A stretch of DNA of 64,000 bases, from positions 186,001 through 250,000 of the forward strand of contig JABYQS010000007.1 of assembly GCA_022592435.1 (NCBI GenBank). The letters are read 5' to 3'. This DNA comes from Cerioporus squamosus (lineage: Eukaryota > Basidiomycota > Agaricomycetes > Polyporales > Polyporaceae). The position numbers and the translations under genes were made by a program. This document shows positions 34,801 to 47,345 of the stretch, in pieces (the stretch's first letter is position 1; every line of letters starts with the position of its first letter). The notes below the pieces were generated by a model, which worked only from the letters and a program-made list of their open reading frames with translations, did not search any database and was not told the origin of the DNA.

Positions 34801-37800
34801 AGTGTCTCGGATGGCAAGTACACGTTCACGCACAGCGCATGGGGCGCGGACATGTTCCGTTACTCGGCCAACTTCGGCAAGAACTGGACGGATTGGCAGA
34901 AGTATGAGCAGGTCTCGACGTTCGACGCGAAGTTGTTCGAGGACTCGGACAATTTCTGGGATGGCCATCATGTCATCGTGCAATGTGAGTACTGCTTCTC
35001 TACTGGTCGTATCTTCGAGCTAACAGGACGATACTAGATTGGAGTGACTTGGCGAAGGCCGCGACTGTCGTCGTTCACGCCGACAGCGGGTACAGCACTC
35101 CTCGTCGTGTTCCCCAGCTCCTCGCACGTGGTCCGTTCAACCAGTGGGGCTTCGACAAGGGTATCACGGCGCAAATGACTCAAAACGATAACGGCAAGTG
35201 GGAGCTCGAGATCATGGCAAGCTGGCCGACCTACGTGCAGCTTAACGTGTTCGGATATGACAACTACTACTACGGTGATATCGACGGTGACGGTGTCCTT
35301 GATCGTCTCCCGCCCAACACCGCCGCTCCCAACTACCTGAACATCTCCGCTCCTCCCAAGCCTCACCTTGCATGGGCTCTCGTAGTCGACGACGCGACAC
35401 TGACGTGGACGCTCGAGCCCCGTGGCGAGTCCATCATCGGTGCCATCACCTACGCTCTCCTGCTCTCCATCCCCCTCATCACCGGTGCTCTTGCGGTCGC
35501 GATCTTCATGTGGTCGTTCTACGGCATCAAGTACAACAAGTGGGGTGTCAAGCCGAACAAGGATCACAGCAGCTACTTCCCAATCCTTGGCTCTCTTGGC
35601 AACAAGTCCAGCACGAACGTCAAGGACCACACGCCGATGTCCGAGAAGGTCTTCGGCCACCACCACAAGAACCAGGAGATCATCGGATGGCCGGAGGACA
35701 AGAACAAGCGTCGCTGTGTCCTCATCGCGACGCTCGAGTACGAGATCATCGACTGGAAGCTGAAGGTCAAGATCGGTGGTCTCGGTGTCATGTCCAGTCT
35801 CATGGGTAAGGCGATGACGGACGTCGATCTCATCTGGGTGATCCCCAAGGTAAAGGACCTCGAGTACCCGCCTGGCGAGCCTGCCGACCCGATCGAGGTC
35901 GTCATCTTCGGCGAGCCGTACCTCATCGAGGTTGAGACGCACGTTCTGGACAACATCACCTACGTCATTCTCGACAGCCCCGTCTTCCGTGCTCAGACCA
36001 AGGCCGACCCGTACCCTGCGCGTATGGACGATCTCTCCTCTGCCATCTTCTATTCTACGTGGAACCAGGCCATCGCAGCTACCGTCCGTCGCTTCCCGCA
36101 CATCGACATCTATCACATCAACGACTACCACGGCGCACTGGCTCCGATCTACCTCCTCCCGAAGGTCCTTCCCGTCTGCTTGTCCCTCCACAACGCTGAG
36201 TTCCAGGGTCTCTGGCCTCTGCGCACGAAGGAGGAGATGAAGGAAGTCTGCTCGGCATTCAACATCAGCAAGGAGCACTGCACGAAATACGTCCAGTTCG
36301 GCAACACGTTCAACCTGCTCCATGCTGCTGCGTCGTTCATTTCCGTGCACCAGAAGTCCATTGGTGTTGCCGGTGTGTCCGATAAGTACGGAAAGCGTTC
36401 GTGGGCTCGGTACCCTGCACTCTGGACTCTCAAGCACGTCGACTCCCTGCCTAACCCCGATCCCACGGATATCGCCGCTCTCGACGAGAACCCGATCTCT
36501 GTCCGCGACATCCAGATCGACCAGGGAGCTGAGGCAGAGCGTCCGGAACACAAGCGTCAGGCGCAGGAATGGGCTGGTATCAAGCAGGACCCGAATGCGG
36601 ATCTCTTCGTGTTCGTCGGTCGTTGGTCCAAGCAGAAGGGTGTCGACTTGATTGCAGATGTCATGCCGTCATTGTGAGTGCTCTGTCCGTTAGTGTTCGA
36701 GGATCGACGTTCACACTCGCTCTGTTAGGCTCGAGAAGAAGCCCTCCATTCAGCTCATTACCGTCGGTCCCGTCATCGATCTCTACGGTCGGTTCGCTGC
36801 GGAGAAGCTTGCTCGCTTGATGGAGCTGTACCCGGACCGTGTGTACTCAAAGCCCGAGTTCACTGCCCTCCCGCCGTACCTGTTCAGCGGTGCCGATTTC
36901 GCTTTGATCCCTTCGCGTGACGAGCCTTTCGGTTTGGTCGCTGTCGAGTTCGGTCGTAAGGGTGCCCTCGGTGTCGGTTCGCGTCTCGGTGGTCTTGGTC
37001 TCATGCCTGGATGGGTACGTATCCTTCTTATGGCGCGTGGTGGATGTTCGGCTCACCGTTCACGATCGTTTAGTGGTTCCCCGTGGAGTCTACGTCGACA
37101 GAGCACATGATGTCTCAGCTCACGAAGACGATCAAGATGGCTCTCAAGTCGACTGAAGAGGAACGTGCCTTGCTTCGTGCTCGGTCTGCGGTCCAGCGTT
37201 TCCCCGTCGTCGAGTGGCGTCAGCGTATGGAGGACTTCCACAAGCGTAGTATCGGAGCCAGCCGTACCTTGGCAGCCTCGAACGCATGGCGGCCGTCGGA
37301 TGCCACCTTCAACCCGGATGCCTACCGCAGTCAGCAGGAGCCGTCGAGCTGGGAACCCGAGTATCAGGCCTACCCCTCCCAGCCCGACTGGGACAGCCGC
37401 AGTATCGCTGACAGTCAGATTCACAGTCCGCACGTCCTCACCCCAGGCACACCCGGTTCCCCAGGACAATGGAGTCAAGAGACCCTGACTCCTGGTGGCG
37501 ACCCACACTTGTCGGCTCCTCCGCGCTTGCTGCCTAATGGGCGCAGAGGGTCTGTGAGCACCGACGTCTCGGACAACGAAGGAGACTACTTCTCGGCGAC
37601 TCCGCACAGTCCGGGAGAGACGCGCCAGGACTTCGGTAACTTCTTGGAGCGTGCAAACCGCACCATCGCTCGCGACCAGAAGGCTGTCCCCGATCCGTTT
37701 TTGGACGCTGCCCCTACGCGGCCTTTCGGTGCTCACTCCCGTGCATCCTCGGTCGAGTCCATCGCCTCCATTGTCGACGAGAAGCAGAACTCGCCACTCA

Positions 37801-39673
37801 ATAAGGCCATCGCTTCGGTACGTATCGTCAGATTGCATTGTCTCTATCGCACTTATTGACCCTCCCCGTAGTTCACTGACGCCGATGGAGGAGTGGCTTC
37901 GGAGTTCGTGCAGAAATTGCAGATGCTCAACGCCCACAACTCTAAGCACGAGCTGTCTATCGAGAAGTTCTTGATGAAGAGCGAGGAGGCCTTCTTCGAC
38001 AAGGTAAAGAAGGACAAGTTGTCGAGCGCTGCCAGTGTCCGCTCGTCACAGCGCGACTCCGTCTGGGGTACACCGGCACCGTCTAGCTTCGACCATTCCC
38101 GTCCTTCATCGCCCAGTGGACATTCGTTCGCCCCAAGCGGGATCAACGGTGATTACAGTGGACCGCTCCCCAATGGCCAGGACGTGGTCATCATGACCGG
38201 TCTCCAGATCGCCCTTTCACGAGAAGTTTTCGGCTGGCCCTTGTACACCATCATCATCGCGCTCGGACAGATGTTGGCCGCGACGAGCTTCCAGATCACG
38301 CTGCTCTCCGGCCAGAACTCCGAGACCAATCTCCAGCTCTACGTGCTCGGTGGCGTCTTCCTCGCATCCTCCATCGTCTGGTACTTCCTCTTCCGCATGA
38401 AGCCCTCGGTCTACGTTCTTTCGATACCTTGGGTGTTCTTCGGTATCGCGTTCTTCTTGATCGGACTTCCCTCCGTGACCAGTTCCCTCAATGTCGCCCA
38501 CGTCGCGCTCTCGAGCGCTGCCACCTGGTCCTACGCCATCGCCTCCGCAGCCGCGTTCTGCTTCTTCGGCCTCAACTTCGGTGAGGAAGCCGGTGCAGCT
38601 ACGGAGGTTTGGATGTTGCGTGCATGCATCGTCCAAGGCTCGCAGCAAGTCTGGGTCGCGGCGCTGTGGTATTGGGGATACATGCTCGATGGTGTCGAGC
38701 AGAACAACATGGCCCCGTGGTGGATCGTGCTGATCGTCTGGCCGCTGTCGGTAATGAGCTTCCTGTTCGCCTACCTCATGCTCTTCGGCTTGCCAGGTTA
38801 GTCATCTAGAGGCGCATATAGTCAGAGCATCAGGCTGATCGTTCCTCAGATTACTACCGCCAGACGCCGCCCAAGGTCCCTAACTTCCTGAGGACCCTCT
38901 TCCGCCGGAAGATCGTGCTTTGGTTCCTTGGTTCCGAAATCCTGCGCGATTACTGGTTGAGTGGAGTACGTGTCTTGTGTCTTTCCACCTTTCGCTTTTT
39001 GCTTACCCTCCCTCCGTTCAGCCTTACGGCCGCAACTGGGGCTTCTTGTGGAACGTTCCGATCACGAAGTGGCAGATCGCACTCCTGGTCGTCGCCTTCT
39101 TCGTGGTCGTCTGGGGTATCATGATGGGTATCCTCACCTGGCTGAGCAAGACGCACACATGGCTTCTCCCCGTGTTCGCCGTCGGTCTCGGTGCACCAAG
39201 ATGGTGTCAGATGCTCTGGGGCACGTCATCGCTCGCGCTGTACATCCCCTGGGCTGGCCACGCAGGACCCTACCTTGGTGTCTGCCTCTGGCTTTGGCTC
39301 GGTGTACTCGATGCCATACAGGGCGTCGGTCTTGGTCTCATCCTCTTGCAAACGCTCTCACGACTGCACGTCTGCGCGACCCTCGCGTTCGCGCAAGTCA
39401 TCGGTTCCATCTGTGTCATGGTTGCTCGCGCAACAGCACCAAACCGGATAGGTCCAGAGAGCGTCTTCCCAGACGCAGCCCAGTGGGACTTCGACGACGG
39501 CCTCAAGGGTAGCCCTCTAGCGTCCGCGCCGTTCTGGGTTGCCCTAATCTGCCAGCTCGTGATCGTTATCGGTTACTTCTGGTTCTACCGCAAGGAACAG
39601 CTTGGTAAGCATCTCTCTCGCACCTGCGCTACATCACAGGAACTGATGGTTGCTCTCTGCAGCACGCCCATGA
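31817..39673 (+). CDS. AGS1: Cell-wall alpha-1,3-glucan synthase
   Basis: Giant plasma-membrane enzyme that makes alpha-1,3-glucan of the cell wall. ATG 31817; stop TGA 39671-39673 after a last splice giving QLARP. About 2,350 residues. Order: signal peptide ([20 protein letters not shown]); extracellular GH13 amylase-like domain ([34 protein letters not shown], catalytic-region [14 protein letters not shown]); a carbohydrate-binding-like region to about 35390; one membrane helix ([20 protein letters not shown]); intracellular GT5 glycogen-synthase-like domain from [20 protein letters not shown] with [15 protein letters not shown] and the EX7E segment [18 protein letters not shown]; a disordered linker; then a C-terminal multi-helix domain (about 8-10 helices from 38200 on). 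This is the full Ags1/Mok1 architecture. At least ten introns interrupt it. Substrate nucleotide sugar is inferred from the family. Confidence 0.96.
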
Positions 39674-40376
39674 TCACGACCTATAGACTCGCATTCGCAC
39701 AGCATACGGACAGTTTTGTTACTTATCTTACATGGGCATCTCAGATACGCACGGACTCTCGGAGTTAGATATCGGCGGACTTTTGTACTTCCCAGCGCGA
39801 TGGCATAGTCGCTACACACGCTCTCTACTACACCTGTGTCATAGGCTAGGTATATCTTGCATAATGTGGCCCTCGTTCCGTTGGCAAAAGAACTCTTTCA
39901 CCCTCCGTGTCTTGATGACTGAGTGACATCTGTCGTCGACTCACCCTTGCATCAGCGCCACTGCTCGAGAGGGTTCGTTTGGACAGCTTCGAAGGACAGC
40001 GGATCATTCATGAAAGCCCGAAGTTGCAGCCTTGTCGCGCTTACCATACACTGACAGGGAAGCGTAGTCCCCGTGCCCGTTCGCAATTCAAACGTTCACC
40101 GACCAGCGAGAAGGTTCGAACAGTCTGTCACACATAGTCATCCGTACAGTGGAGGAATGCACGGAGTCAGCGCGAACATTCAATCATCTGCGATGAGCAT
40201 GGAGAAGGTTGCAGATGGATTAGGGGTAATATGTACACAGCAATAGCAGCGAGAAGCACGAGTAGCATAGATGAAAACCGAGGGTATCAGACCGACGACA
40301 ACCAAGCAGCAAGCAATACGCATGCATCAGTGATAGAAAGTATAGCGGCCCAATTGAGTGGACGTTCTCCAGCGTT
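39674..40376. other. Intergenic between convergent genes
   Basis: 703 bp holding the 3' ends of AGS1 and the sphingoid-base kinase. No gene or repeat seen. Confidence 0.45.
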
Positions 40377-42423
40377 TTACTTCTTCGCTGGCTTCTCCGG
40401 TGGCAAGTCGAAGTCCGCTTGGAAGCACCCGTACATGCTAAGCAGGGAGCCGAGACCCTTGTGGACCTCAATCTCGAAGGGTGCGACGGGGTACGATTCG
40501 CCGTCGATGGACAGGTAGCCCTTCTTGAATTGCGGCTCGACGCGAAGCGCGTGCGCCTTGTAGTAGTGTTGCTGATTGAGAGCCGGAGTCAGTATGGGCC
40601 AGCAGCAATGGTTCGCGAGGACAGAGACAGGGGCAGATATAGAGGATTGCGACTTACTGCCTCCAGCCAGAACTGATTACCGCGCTCTGCGCCGTCCATT
40701 GCTTTGAGCATGGTTCCACGATCAGACTAAGTAGACGTTAGTGGTCATGATTAACTGGAATTTTGGAAACGACGAGAAGGCGCGCACCTGCACTTGGAGC
40801 ACAACGTCGATGAGGCCGTCGTTCGGCTGCGACACGGGGAACTGCATGAAGTCGGCGCTGACGTACGGGCCCTTGCCGGCATACAGGTACGTGATTGGCT
40901 TGTCAAACGTCACCCAGCCATCGTCGTCGTCGACGTGGGCCGCACCGGTGAGTTTCAACTCTGGCAGACCCGTGCCCGTGCCCGTGGCAGCTTCGCCGTT
41001 CACCGTCGGTGTCGCTGGGTCTGAGGCGTCCCGAGATGTGAAGGTAGCCTGGGCCTGGGCTCGCGCAGCGCGCAGGTCCTGGACCATCTTGCGCTTGTCT
41101 TGCTCGGCGATCTTGATGGAGACCTTGACCGGGACCTGTTTATTCTTGATCACTAGTTCACGAAGATATGTCAGAAGCCTCGGCTACTGAAGGAGTGGGT
41201 AGACTTACCTTCGTAGACGAATCCCACGACGAATCGGCTGTCGAGCAAGGTCTAATGGACGCAGAGGTTGATCAAGGGGGAGACTCACGTTCCGCCCATA
41301 AACCGCAGATGTTCTGTGCCAAGATCGAGGTCGGCCATTAGTCCCAGAGCCTGCGACATGAAGGACATGTATCGTTTCCCGTCCTGGGTCATAGAGAAGA
41401 TGTCCATGGGCATTGGACGCCCTTCCCCCGGTCATGCCCGTGAGTTTATCCCGGTAAGATTGATTCCAAGAGGGAATGAAGCTACCTTTGATCGCGTTCA
41501 AGGCAGCAACCGCCACGTCTTTGGATTCCTGCGAGAGAGCGCGTGAGCGTTCAACTCTGCTGATAGCTAGCAGCAGGACCTGCCTCGAGTCCGAGAAGGT
41601 TGATGGCAAGCCCGTTGCCCGACCCAGTTGGGACGGGAGTGATGGGTATGCGGAATGCCCTGGCAGGCTCTGCGTGTGCAGCGTATCCATTGATGACTTC
41701 GTGTACCAGGCCGTCTCCCGACATGACCACAACAGCGTCAAAATCGTCGAGAGGGAGCTTCTCGACGATCTCTTGCGCATGCTTGCCGCGCGCAGTGACT
41801 GTCCATGCTAAGTCAGATTTGGTACAGGCACGGCGCGGTGCCACGCACAGGTCACGTCCACTTTGCACTTCGCCGCGTGGAAGATGGGCTCTATCTTCTT
41901 GCGGTACTGGGCCACGGCCTTGCCCTGCGACAACAGGTCAGAAGCGTGCCGAACATCAAGCAGGATAGAACTAACAGGCCCACTCTTCGGATTCACGAAG
42001 ACCTTGAGGCGTCGCTGCCTGGGAAGCCCTGCACATATGAGCGGCGCGCAATCACCGGAACGACGCGACCATCATTACCGGCATACGCAGCGGACATGAG
42101 AGCCTCCGTGAAGGAAGCTGCGCTTTCCTTGTCCGCATCACCGACGGACCCAGTGACGTGTAAGAGACTGAGCGATGACTTGGGCTTCTTCTTCGCGAGC
42201 AGCGACACTTCGAACGCGTCGCCCTTGAGCTCTGCCCAAAGCACGTTCCTGAGGGGTGTCTTAACCTTGGGCCACTTCTCTGTCACCACGCGTCAGTGGG
42301 TGTGCACAATCATGCAAGCATGCACTCACTGTCCGCGGCGCGTTCTATGGTGAGTTCCTCGTCAGTGAACGCGAACTTGGACGTGTTCACGCCGGAGCCA
42401 AGGGCCAGCTCGTGGGTGGACAT
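40377..42423 (-). CDS. Sphingoid long-chain-base kinase (LCB4/5, sphingosine-kinase type)
   Basis: Phosphorylates sphingoid bases such as phytosphingosine with ATP at membranes. ATG 42423 (MSTHELALGSGVNTSKFAF), stop 40377-40379. A variable N-terminal domain is followed by the diacylglycerol-kinase-type catalytic domain: KVFVNPKSGP, FHAAKCKVDVT, then the nucleotide loop VVVMSGDGLVHEVINGYAAH and ITPVPTGSGNGLAINLLGLE. Later blocks are MPMDIFSMTQDGKRYMSFMS, QALGLMADLDLGTEHLRFMG, and the C-terminal DGLIDVVLQVQ and KKGYLSIDGESYPVAPFEIE. SGDG, PTGSGN and DGE are the catalytic and metal-binding motifs, and all are intact. An insertion of about 60 residues (RAARAQAQATFTSRDASD and following) splits the C-terminal lobe. 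Around nine introns. No transmembrane helix seen. Confidence 0.93.
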
Positions 42424-42750
42424 GGTCGGGAGAGTGATGCAGCAAAGTTTCTGGACAGAGCTAGAGCTATATAACGCCTAGCTGGAGTCTCACGGCGAAG
42501 TTTAGCTCATAATGCGCAGTGTTCCGACGAGACGAATCAGCGCACCTTCGAGTTCCAAGCGCAAGGTCACCGCGAGCGGCCGCGGGTGACATCACGCGAC
42601 GTGACATGCTACGTACTGGGATCACAGTGCACGTGCGGGGTGTCACATTCCCACCGGGCGGGAGGACATGGGTCGGGGTGCGCCCAGCAGCGGCTGACGC
42701 CAGACGCGACTCTCCCTCTCCCACCACCGACGCACCCGCTCGACGCAGCC
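42424..42750. promoter_or_regulatory. Divergent promoter region
   Basis: 327 bp between two divergent starts. The kinase side has a TATA-like ATATAA (about 42467-42473). A TGACATCACG stretch at about 42587-42596 resembles a bZIP (CRE-like) site. Confidence 0.4.
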
Positions 42751-44244
42751 ATGCCCACCCCGCCCGCTCCGCCTCCTGCTGCCTCGCACCGCCAGCCTCT
42801 CCCCGCGCACCATCTCCGCGGCCAGGAGATACCGACCACTTTCGAGGCCTTGTTTCGCCATGTCCGCCTGGAGGTTGCCCGCTTGCTCCAAATGCCCCCG
42901 GAGCACCGCGCGAGGGATGAGTCCCTGCTCATCTCGCTCGCGGTGAGTGCGCCCCTTCTTTCCATGTGTCTCGTTCTCAGACCTCGCGCTCCCCTCAGGG
43001 CCGCGCGCTGGGCCGCTACGGTAATCCCGACAGAGCCGCGCTCCCCCCGCCCCTCAAGCAAATAGACGCCTATGCCCAGGTCCCCGACCGTCCCGAGTCG
43101 CTCATCCAGTACCTCGATGCGCGTCGCAATGAGCTTGGTCTCGACGACGAGGGCGATGATAGAGACGGCATTGGCGAGCCTTCTCCTGACGATGATAGGG
43201 ATTCTGACGAAGATGCTATCGGCTCTGAGCATCCAAGCCCCAGCTTGGGTCCCACTGCCAGTCCCCTCGGTGCGCATATCCACTTCCCTCGCTCCTTCCC
43301 TCCCTTATTCTCATCTCTACGCCACGCCCAATGCACTGCAGGCAACACGACTGGTAAGTTCTCGCGCCGCGCCCCATCAACACGCGCGGCTCACGCTCCG
43401 TTCCTCCAATCAGTGTCCAGCCCCGAACCCCGTAGCACTGTCAGCGCACCCCCGCACCGTAACTCGGACAAGAAGTCCGCGAGCACGGCCAATGGAGTGG
43501 TGCGTCCGTCTTGCCATCCCCTCCTGCTCGCAAGACGTGTAATGCCCGTCTTCTCGAAAGAATCATACATTCACTGGCGATGACCGCTGCACGAACTGCA
43601 TCATGCGCAACAATCCTACATGCGTCGTCAACAGCAGCCGTCAACGCTGCGACTCCTGCTTCGCCAAAAGACATCGCTGTTCGAAAGTTCTCACGCCCCC
43701 GACTCGCCCTACGCGTGACAAATCCGCGTCGACGAAGGGCAAAGCTGCAGGTGAGTGCAACGCACTACTTGATGCCCGCACACGATCCAACCAGGATATC
43801 ATTGTCCGTCTCCCAGACGCGGACGAGGGCACGAGCGCGCGCGCGCCGAAGCGTAAGCGCACGAACACCGAAGACGAGACCAAGCGCACCGAGGCTGCCA
43901 AACGGCCTGCTCGGCCTACTCGCCCTGCTGCCGCTGCAGGCACATCGGCATCTGCATCTGCTCCGGTGCAGCGTCCGCCTCCACCGAAGAAGCCTGCGAT
44001 GCAGAACGGGAATGCCGCTGCCTCGTCGAGTGCCGCTGGGAGCCTCTCGCTCGCGGCACTCGCAGCCTCAGCCTCCCGCGCTCCCCGCGCCCCCACTGGC
44101 GCGGCTCATACGCAGGCCCGGAGCGGCCACCAGTACTACCAGGAGAAGCTGCAAGTCATCTCTGGTATCCTCGGCATGGTCCAGACAGCGGTGAAGGAAC
44201 TTCAGGATCAGGTCACGGCCGACATGGCCGCTGGCGCGCGTTGA
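42751..44244 (+). CDS. Zn2Cys6-like putative transcription regulator
   Basis: ATG 42751 (MPTPPAPPPAASHRQPLP), stop 44242-44244. The N-terminal region contains FEALFRHVRLEVARLLQMPP and GRALGRYGNPDRAALPPPLK, then an acidic patch. After introns near 42942-43000, 43272-43345 and 43500-43555, the frame reads DRCTNCIMRNNPTCVVN, SSRQRCDSCFAKRHRCS. That is six cysteines spaced C-x2-C-x7-C-x8-C-x2-C-x6-C, close to the fungal Zn2Cys6 binuclear cluster but with seven rather than six residues in the second gap. The basic AKRHRCSKV end fits DNA binding. A basic KRKR patch, an Ala/Pro-rich stretch and a helical end (YYQEKLQVISGILGMVQTAV) that may dimerise complete it. I do not know a named homologue; a basidiomycete-specific regulator is my inference. 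Confidence 0.7.
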
Positions 44245-44889
44245 AGAGGGAGCAGGTGTGTATGTTAGCGGGGCAAGGGCGGTAGGGGTATGTGCATGAA
44301 ACATGAGTCATTCTCGAGAGTTGCCCCACCCTCCCTGCTCGCGTCGAAACTGTGTATTGTGCTCCGGAGGCCTGCGGACACGGTCACAGTGACACGCGTG
44401 ATAAGTCAATGTTTTCCTTGCTTTCGCGACCTCGAGCTCGTAATATTTGGTGTATACTGTACTCTAGTGCTGCCGTTGCTTCCTGCTGCTGTCAGCTTGT
44501 GTCTTGTTCTAGTTATATGCCTCCCTGGACTGTTTCCGTTATGGTCTGTTCGTTCGACTGTCCCCCGAGTCTGTAAAAGCGTGTTGGTTTTGCGCCCTGG
44601 TGTGTTGCTGGCCCTCGACGCTGTTCTAAAAATGTCCTATGTCTGCATCGTTCTCTCGTTATATAGTGTACAGCTTGACTTATTGCTAATCATCGTTTGA
44701 GGTACAACATGGTGGGGTGTGTATATGTACTTCGTCTGCGAGAGCGTTCTGGTGAGGTTACGACGATACGAGTATAGTACAATTATATATATCTGAGTAC
44801 ATGTCATGTTCTAAGTTAAATCAGAGGAAGTCAGTCGTCTGGATCGACATATAGTGAGTGAGAGTCTGCACCAACCTTGCGATGTACTG
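44245..44889. other. Intergenic between convergent genes
   Basis: 645 bp, AT-richer than its surroundings, with 3' untranslated sequence of both neighbours. The TATATATAT-like stretch near 44784-44792 may be part of a polyadenylation region. No gene seen. Confidence 0.45.
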
Positions 44890-46155
44890 TCATGGCTGCT
44901 GTCCCCGCGCAGGCTTGTTTCCGGGCTGCCATACTCCCTTCTCGTCTCCGAGGCAGCGCCCCTCTCCGGTCTGCTTGCGAAGGTGCCTGCGCAACGCGTC
45001 CTCGCGACAGAACGCCTTCCTGCACCCCCCGACCATGCTGTGGCCGTGGAAGTCGAACGGCTCCTCGTTCATCGCGCACTTCGCGGCTTCAGGCCGTAGA
45101 TTCCCGCGAGCGCGTCCCAGAGGGGCACCCCGCAGCACACCCAGAGCGCGTTCGCGGGGTCGCGTGGGGTCGTGTGAGTGCCGATGTGCCGCCTGAGGTC
45201 GGCCGTGCGATGGTTTCTTTGGACGTATGGGCAGTGGGGACATTTCCAGGGGTCGACTGGCTCCGATTCGGAGGAGGGAACGGGTTCGCTGGTGAACTGG
45301 GAAGCACGGACGGCGAAGTTGCGTCGGGTGCACACGACTACCTGCGATGCGGCCGTTGACGACGGCTGCGATGGAGCGGAGGATGGAGAGAACGAGGGAG
45401 GGTATGGAGGGGTGTATGGCTTGGTCTGATGCGGGCGAGTGCGGGGTAATATCTGGGACGACGATACGACTCTGTGGGACTTGCGAGAGCTCCTGCGCGT
45501 CGTGCCTCGGGGTGCGGTACCATTCGCCAATGTGAGATCTACCTCTGTCGCGGCGATATCGGGGGATGGGGCGTGTAAGAGTGAGGGAGAGATGCATAGC
45601 TGTGCGATTTCGTGGCCTGCATTCCTGCCAACTGCAGGCTGGTGTATCAGAGGTCCAGAGGAGCCTCCGAAGGGAGATGATGGAAGCGACAACACTGGAA
45701 GGCGAGGTGCAAATAACCTCATCTCTGAAGGAAAGTGCTGGGGTGCGTCGTTGGAGACGAGGGCGGAATAGAAGGCGGACGCAGCACATATATCTTGGGG
45801 AGGATACGCCTGCGGTAGCCCGATGCTCTCCGGATCCGGAGTGAAGGTGAGCGTGGACAGACTGCAGTTCGTCAACAAAGGGGCCCAACGGAGAACGGGT
45901 CTGATACACTCACAGATTGTGCAAGAGTTCACTCTCCGCGTCGACATATATCCCCTGCGCGAGCACGTCCGAGGGGGTCCAAGACGGAAGGGGTGAGTGT
46001 CTGATGTGCGAGGAGTGCTCCCACTGGCAGTGTCCGGAGAGGTCTACGCGGAGCGTATTGTTTGATGGATGCTCTCCATTCTGAGCAGGGTATGGGGCCA
46101 CGGAACAGGTGTCGTTGGCGAGAAAGCTGAGGACGGTGAGGTCGAGGGGCGTCAT
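44890..46155 (-). CDS. C2H2-type zinc-finger protein with a possible frame break
   Basis: ATG 46155 (MTPLDLTVLSFLANDTCS); first intron about 45860-45912. A Ser/Pro-rich region follows. The finger region begins WKCPHCPYVQRNHRTADLRR, HIGTHT (C-x2-C...H-x3-H) and continues ALWVCCGVPLWDALAGIYG. At about 45105 this frame closes (LKPRSAR, stop), while the frame shifted by one base carries on with KCAMNEEPFDFHGHSMVGGC, RKAFCREDALRRHLRK, clearly the next finger of the same protein, to the stop at 44890-44892. Either a roughly 50-bp intron with poor splice borders or a one-base frameshift joins them. The CCGVP...MVGGC.K.F.R.DAL.RHL arrangement is common in mushroom-specific C2H2 proteins, which are probable transcription factors. 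The frame break leaves its intactness open. Confidence 0.65.
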
Positions 46156-46504
46156 CCTGCGAGATGGGTTTGGGGTTCGCGGCAGTGAGGGGTGGCTGGG
46201 AGAGAGTCGGGTGCGATAGAGGGCATGACGGCGAGGGCTTTATGGGGGCGGGTGGTCGTGCAGTTGTTTGGACCTTGCATTGTCGACCAAACGACCACCG
46301 TCCCCCGCACGATGTGATCTTCCCACAGCTCGCTTGAATCTCCAGCGCCTGCTTCTCGACTGTCCACCTCTGTCCACCTTGCTGTGTACCTAATACCGTA
46401 GTACTTAAGTATCTGGCGGTCACCGTCCACCGACTACACGGTTCTATCCAGATATTGCTTGTACCTTTCGCGCCGTTTGGCTACTGGATATACACCTGTG
46501 CAGC
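46156..46504. promoter_or_regulatory. Divergent promoter region
   Basis: 349 bp between divergent C2H2 and MYND genes. It contains the promoters of both; no distinct element recognised. Confidence 0.35.
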
Positions 46505-47345
46505 ATGGAACCCTTCCCGCCGGGCACAACCTATCCACTGAAGGACTGGGAGCGTCAGGGCAAACTCAATGTCGAGTTGATCGGATACGGCTGGTGAGTG
46601 GCTCTCTGTCGGATCCACTCACTCGCTAACTTGTGCATACGCAGGGAGGAGAAACAAGTAATAGTGCGCTTACATCTCTCGAAGGACCGTGATGTGGGGC
46701 GCATATATGATACAGTTAGCCCTCACCTTCATGGGTCGGGATGTCAAGCACTCGAAGAACTGGATGTGCGAGTTCTGTGGTACGTGCACAGAGCCTCTCT
46801 ATTCATGCTTGCATCACACTGACTCCTACACGTTCTATCTAGGTGCACCCGCCCGAGAAACTCATATAATGGTGAACTCCTGGCACCAACTCGAGCCTCC
46901 GAAGCTCATCGTCTACGTACGGCATCGCTACCCTGGCGAGGCTACCACTGACGCGATATTGTCCGCCTCACTCAGGCACTGCCGTACTTACAGATTCACT
47001 ATGTCTGCGACATGGACCAGCGTCACGTCCTCGATGGCCTGCGCATGACCCACAACATGCTCAATGTGGCCGCCATGGGCCGCCTTGGACCCTTCCCTAC
47101 GACTTTCCCTCCGAAGCAGCTAGGAGTCACGTACCTGCTTGCTGGAAGTTGCGCCTGTTGTCAACGTGACGAGACGACGAACGACCCCGGAAGCCTAAAG
47201 AAGTGCAGCCAGTGCAAGCTGACGAGGTATGCACGTCCAAGCATCTGCGGATCCTCGAGAGGTGCTGAGTGCATACGCGCCACCACTCTTCATCAATGAC
47301 CCGATATGTAGGTACTGCAGCGTTGAATGCCAGAAGACGGACTGA
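46505..47345 (+). CDS. MYND zinc-finger protein, truncated by an in-frame stop
   Basis: ATG 46505 (MEPFPPGTTYPLKDWERQG). Introns near 46593-46645, 46659-46716 (58 bp, GTAATAG..ACAG), 46783-46841, 46918-46998 and 47228-47310 yield GYGWEEKQLALTFMGRDVKH, SKNWMCEFCGAPARETHIM, KLIVYIHYVCDMDQRHVLDG and the MYND part CACCQRDETTNDPGSLKKC, SQCKLTRYCSVECQKTD. The next codon, where the MYND finger has its conserved Trp, is TGA (47343-47345), so the last zinc ligands (His and Cys) are missing. Downstream bases still look protein-like (PRHK, then in another frame HFNQIFSVKFENWE before TAG). So the gene has one stop and one base missing relative to an intact relative: a recently damaged copy, an allele, or a sequencing problem. 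Similar MYND proteins are common in mushrooms; function unknown. Confidence 0.72.

Noticed and set aside
43641..44096. Antisense 151-codon frame over the Zn2Cys6-like gene
   Set aside because: Complement of an Ala/Pro-rich coding region; no independent evidence.
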